The notes beneath the pieces are model-generated. The model was not told where the DNA came from and did no database searches. It worked only from the letters and a program-made list of their open reading frames with translations. A program made the translations under genes and the position numbers. 64,000 bases of DNA from Flavobacterium sp. Root901 (GTDB lineage: Bacteria > Bacteroidota > Bacteroidia > Flavobacteriales > Flavobacteriaceae), in the NCBI RefSeq assembly GCF_001429765.1, contig NZ_LMJB01000001.1, positions 311,896 through 375,895 on the forward strand. Direction: 5' to 3'. The stretch's first letter is position 1. The number at the start of each line of letters is the position of its first letter. Below, piece after piece: positions 63,041 through 64,000 of this stretch.

Positions 63041-64000
63041 ATGAAAAAGATAATCATAACATTACTATTGAGTGCCGGACTCTTTATATCGTGCACCGAC
63101 CTTGAGGTAACACCAACCTCTTTTGTAACCGAAGACAATTACTTTATAACTCAGGATGATGCCGTGGCCAGTGTAACTGCGGTGTATGCTTCTTTAAGCC
63201 TTGATCCGGGAGAGCAGAGCTTATTTGGAAGAAACTTATATTTCTTAACCGATATGGGTTCTGATTATGCTGCGGCCGGAGTTTCTGCAACAAACCCGCA
63301 GGTTAGGGCAATGAGCAGTTTAACACACGACGCAACAAATGACCGTGTTCAGGTGGCATGGAGACAAATTTATGCCGGAATTAACAGAGCCAATGTTTCT
63401 ATTGACAACATTCCAAAAGTAACCGGAAATGAAATAGTAAAAACAAGATTGATCAATGAAGCCAAATTTATCCGCGGATTGCTTTATTTTCAGGCAGTTC
63501 GTATTTGGGGAGGCGTTCCGATTGTATTACACGAACCAACTTCTATTCAGCTGGAAAGCTTAAAATCAAGAAGAGCAACTGTAGAGGAAGTTTATGCTCA
63601 GATTATTAAAGATCTGACAGATGCAGAAAGTTTACCGGCATCTTATACAACTGCTGATGCCGGACGCGCCACTTCCGGAGCTGCAAAAGCGATTTTGGCC
63701 AAAGTATATTTAACCCGAAAAGATTGGGCAAATGCTATTTTGAAAGCAAGAGAAGTAATCAACGGCGGATATGGATATGCATTATTCGAAAACTTTCAGG
63801 ACATTTTTACGAAAACAAAAAAGAACGGAAAAGAGCATATTTTCTCTGTACAGTTTGAGCCAAACCAAGCCGGAAACGGATCTAGCGGAAGCACTTTTCA
63901 ATCCACATCATTTACCGGATTTACGGCAACAGAACCGGCTGATATTATCTCAGATGTAGCTTTGTTCTATGATATTTATCAACCGGGAGACACTCGCAGA
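63041..64000 (+). CDS. SusD/RagB-family lipoprotein (3' end outside window)
   Basis: The frame opens with MKKIIITLLLSAGLFISCTD, a lipobox with Cys 18, and continues uninterrupted to the window end, 320 codons. It carries the SusD helix pattern DDAVASVTAVYASLS, WRQIYAGINRANVSIDNI, and EAKFIRGLLYFQAVRIWGGV. It is surface-exposed and captures substrate for the SusC channel. It lies 18 bases after the susC stop. Confidence 0.9.
   Translation, partial: MKKIIITLLLSAGLFISCTDLEVTPTSFVTEDNYFITQDDAVASVTAVYASLSLDPGEQSLFGRNLYFLTDMGSDYAAAGVSATNPQVRAMSSLTHDATNDRVQVAWRQIYAGINRANVSIDNIPKVTGNEIVKTRLINEAKFIRGLLYFQAVRIWGGVPIVLHEPTSIQLESLKSRRATVEEVYAQIIKDLTDAESLPASYTTADAGRATSGAAKAILAKVYLTRKDWANAILKAREVINGGYGYALFENFQDIFTKTKKNGKEHIFSVQFEPNQAGNGSSGSTFQSTSFTGFTATEPADIISDVALFYDIYQPGDTRR

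Overview
The window reads as chromosomal DNA of a Flavobacterium-like member of the Bacteroidota. The evidence is the low GC content, promoters of the TTG-N19-TAnnTTTG type, a SusC/SusD pair, Rhs tip sequences of the flavobacterial kind, and many nested inverted repeats between genes.

Layout. 1-2436: the end of a DyP-type peroxidase, a Crp-family regulator whose recognition helix is out of frame, and a membrane-cupin fusion. 2640-8010: a scarred polymorphic-toxin island. It has two truncated Rhs tips that point at each other, candidate orphan immunity genes, an integrase pseudogene with two frameshifts and an inverted second copy of that integrase's 3' end. 8360-21538: a flavoprotein, then a tight seven-gene minus-strand operon (porin, amidohydrolase, metallo-hydrolase, alpha/beta hydrolases, SnoaL-like protein, Tat-type deacetylase), preceded by its own sensor kinase and sigma54-type activator. 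21933-22214: tRNA genes for Arg, Pro and Ser. 22456-32023: ordinary metabolic and regulatory genes (thiolase, NlpC/P60, AraC, aldo/keto reductase, MdaB with a YgiN-like monooxygenase, methyltransferase, LysR, DUF2130, META lipoprotein).

32291-58978 is a nearly complete nitrate assimilation island. It holds NirB, NirD, a DUF4202 protein, a NarX-like kinase, a NarL-like regulator, NarK, a porin, an Fnr-like regulator with an Fe-S cysteine set, a fused nitrate reductase, a rubredoxin-tailed redox protein, siroheme methylase CobA, and the molybdenum cofactor genes moaA, moaCB, moaE, moeB, moaD, mobA and moeA. Nitrate would enter through the porin and NarK, be reduced by the Mo enzyme to nitrite, and by siroheme NirBD to ammonium. 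A shared palindrome, TAAGT-N6-ACTTA, sits on or next to the -7 element before nirB, narK, nasA and moeA. It probably ties these genes into one regulon, with the Fnr-like protein or the NarL-like protein as the activator.

58979-64000: a long structured leader followed by a SusC/SusD pair (SusD runs off the end). The leader has a good promoter, a possible cysteine-rich peptide, a ten-residue peptide with three consecutive cysteine codons, and a strong hairpin next to it. This looks like cysteine-responsive leader control and is the most novel regulatory candidate in the window.
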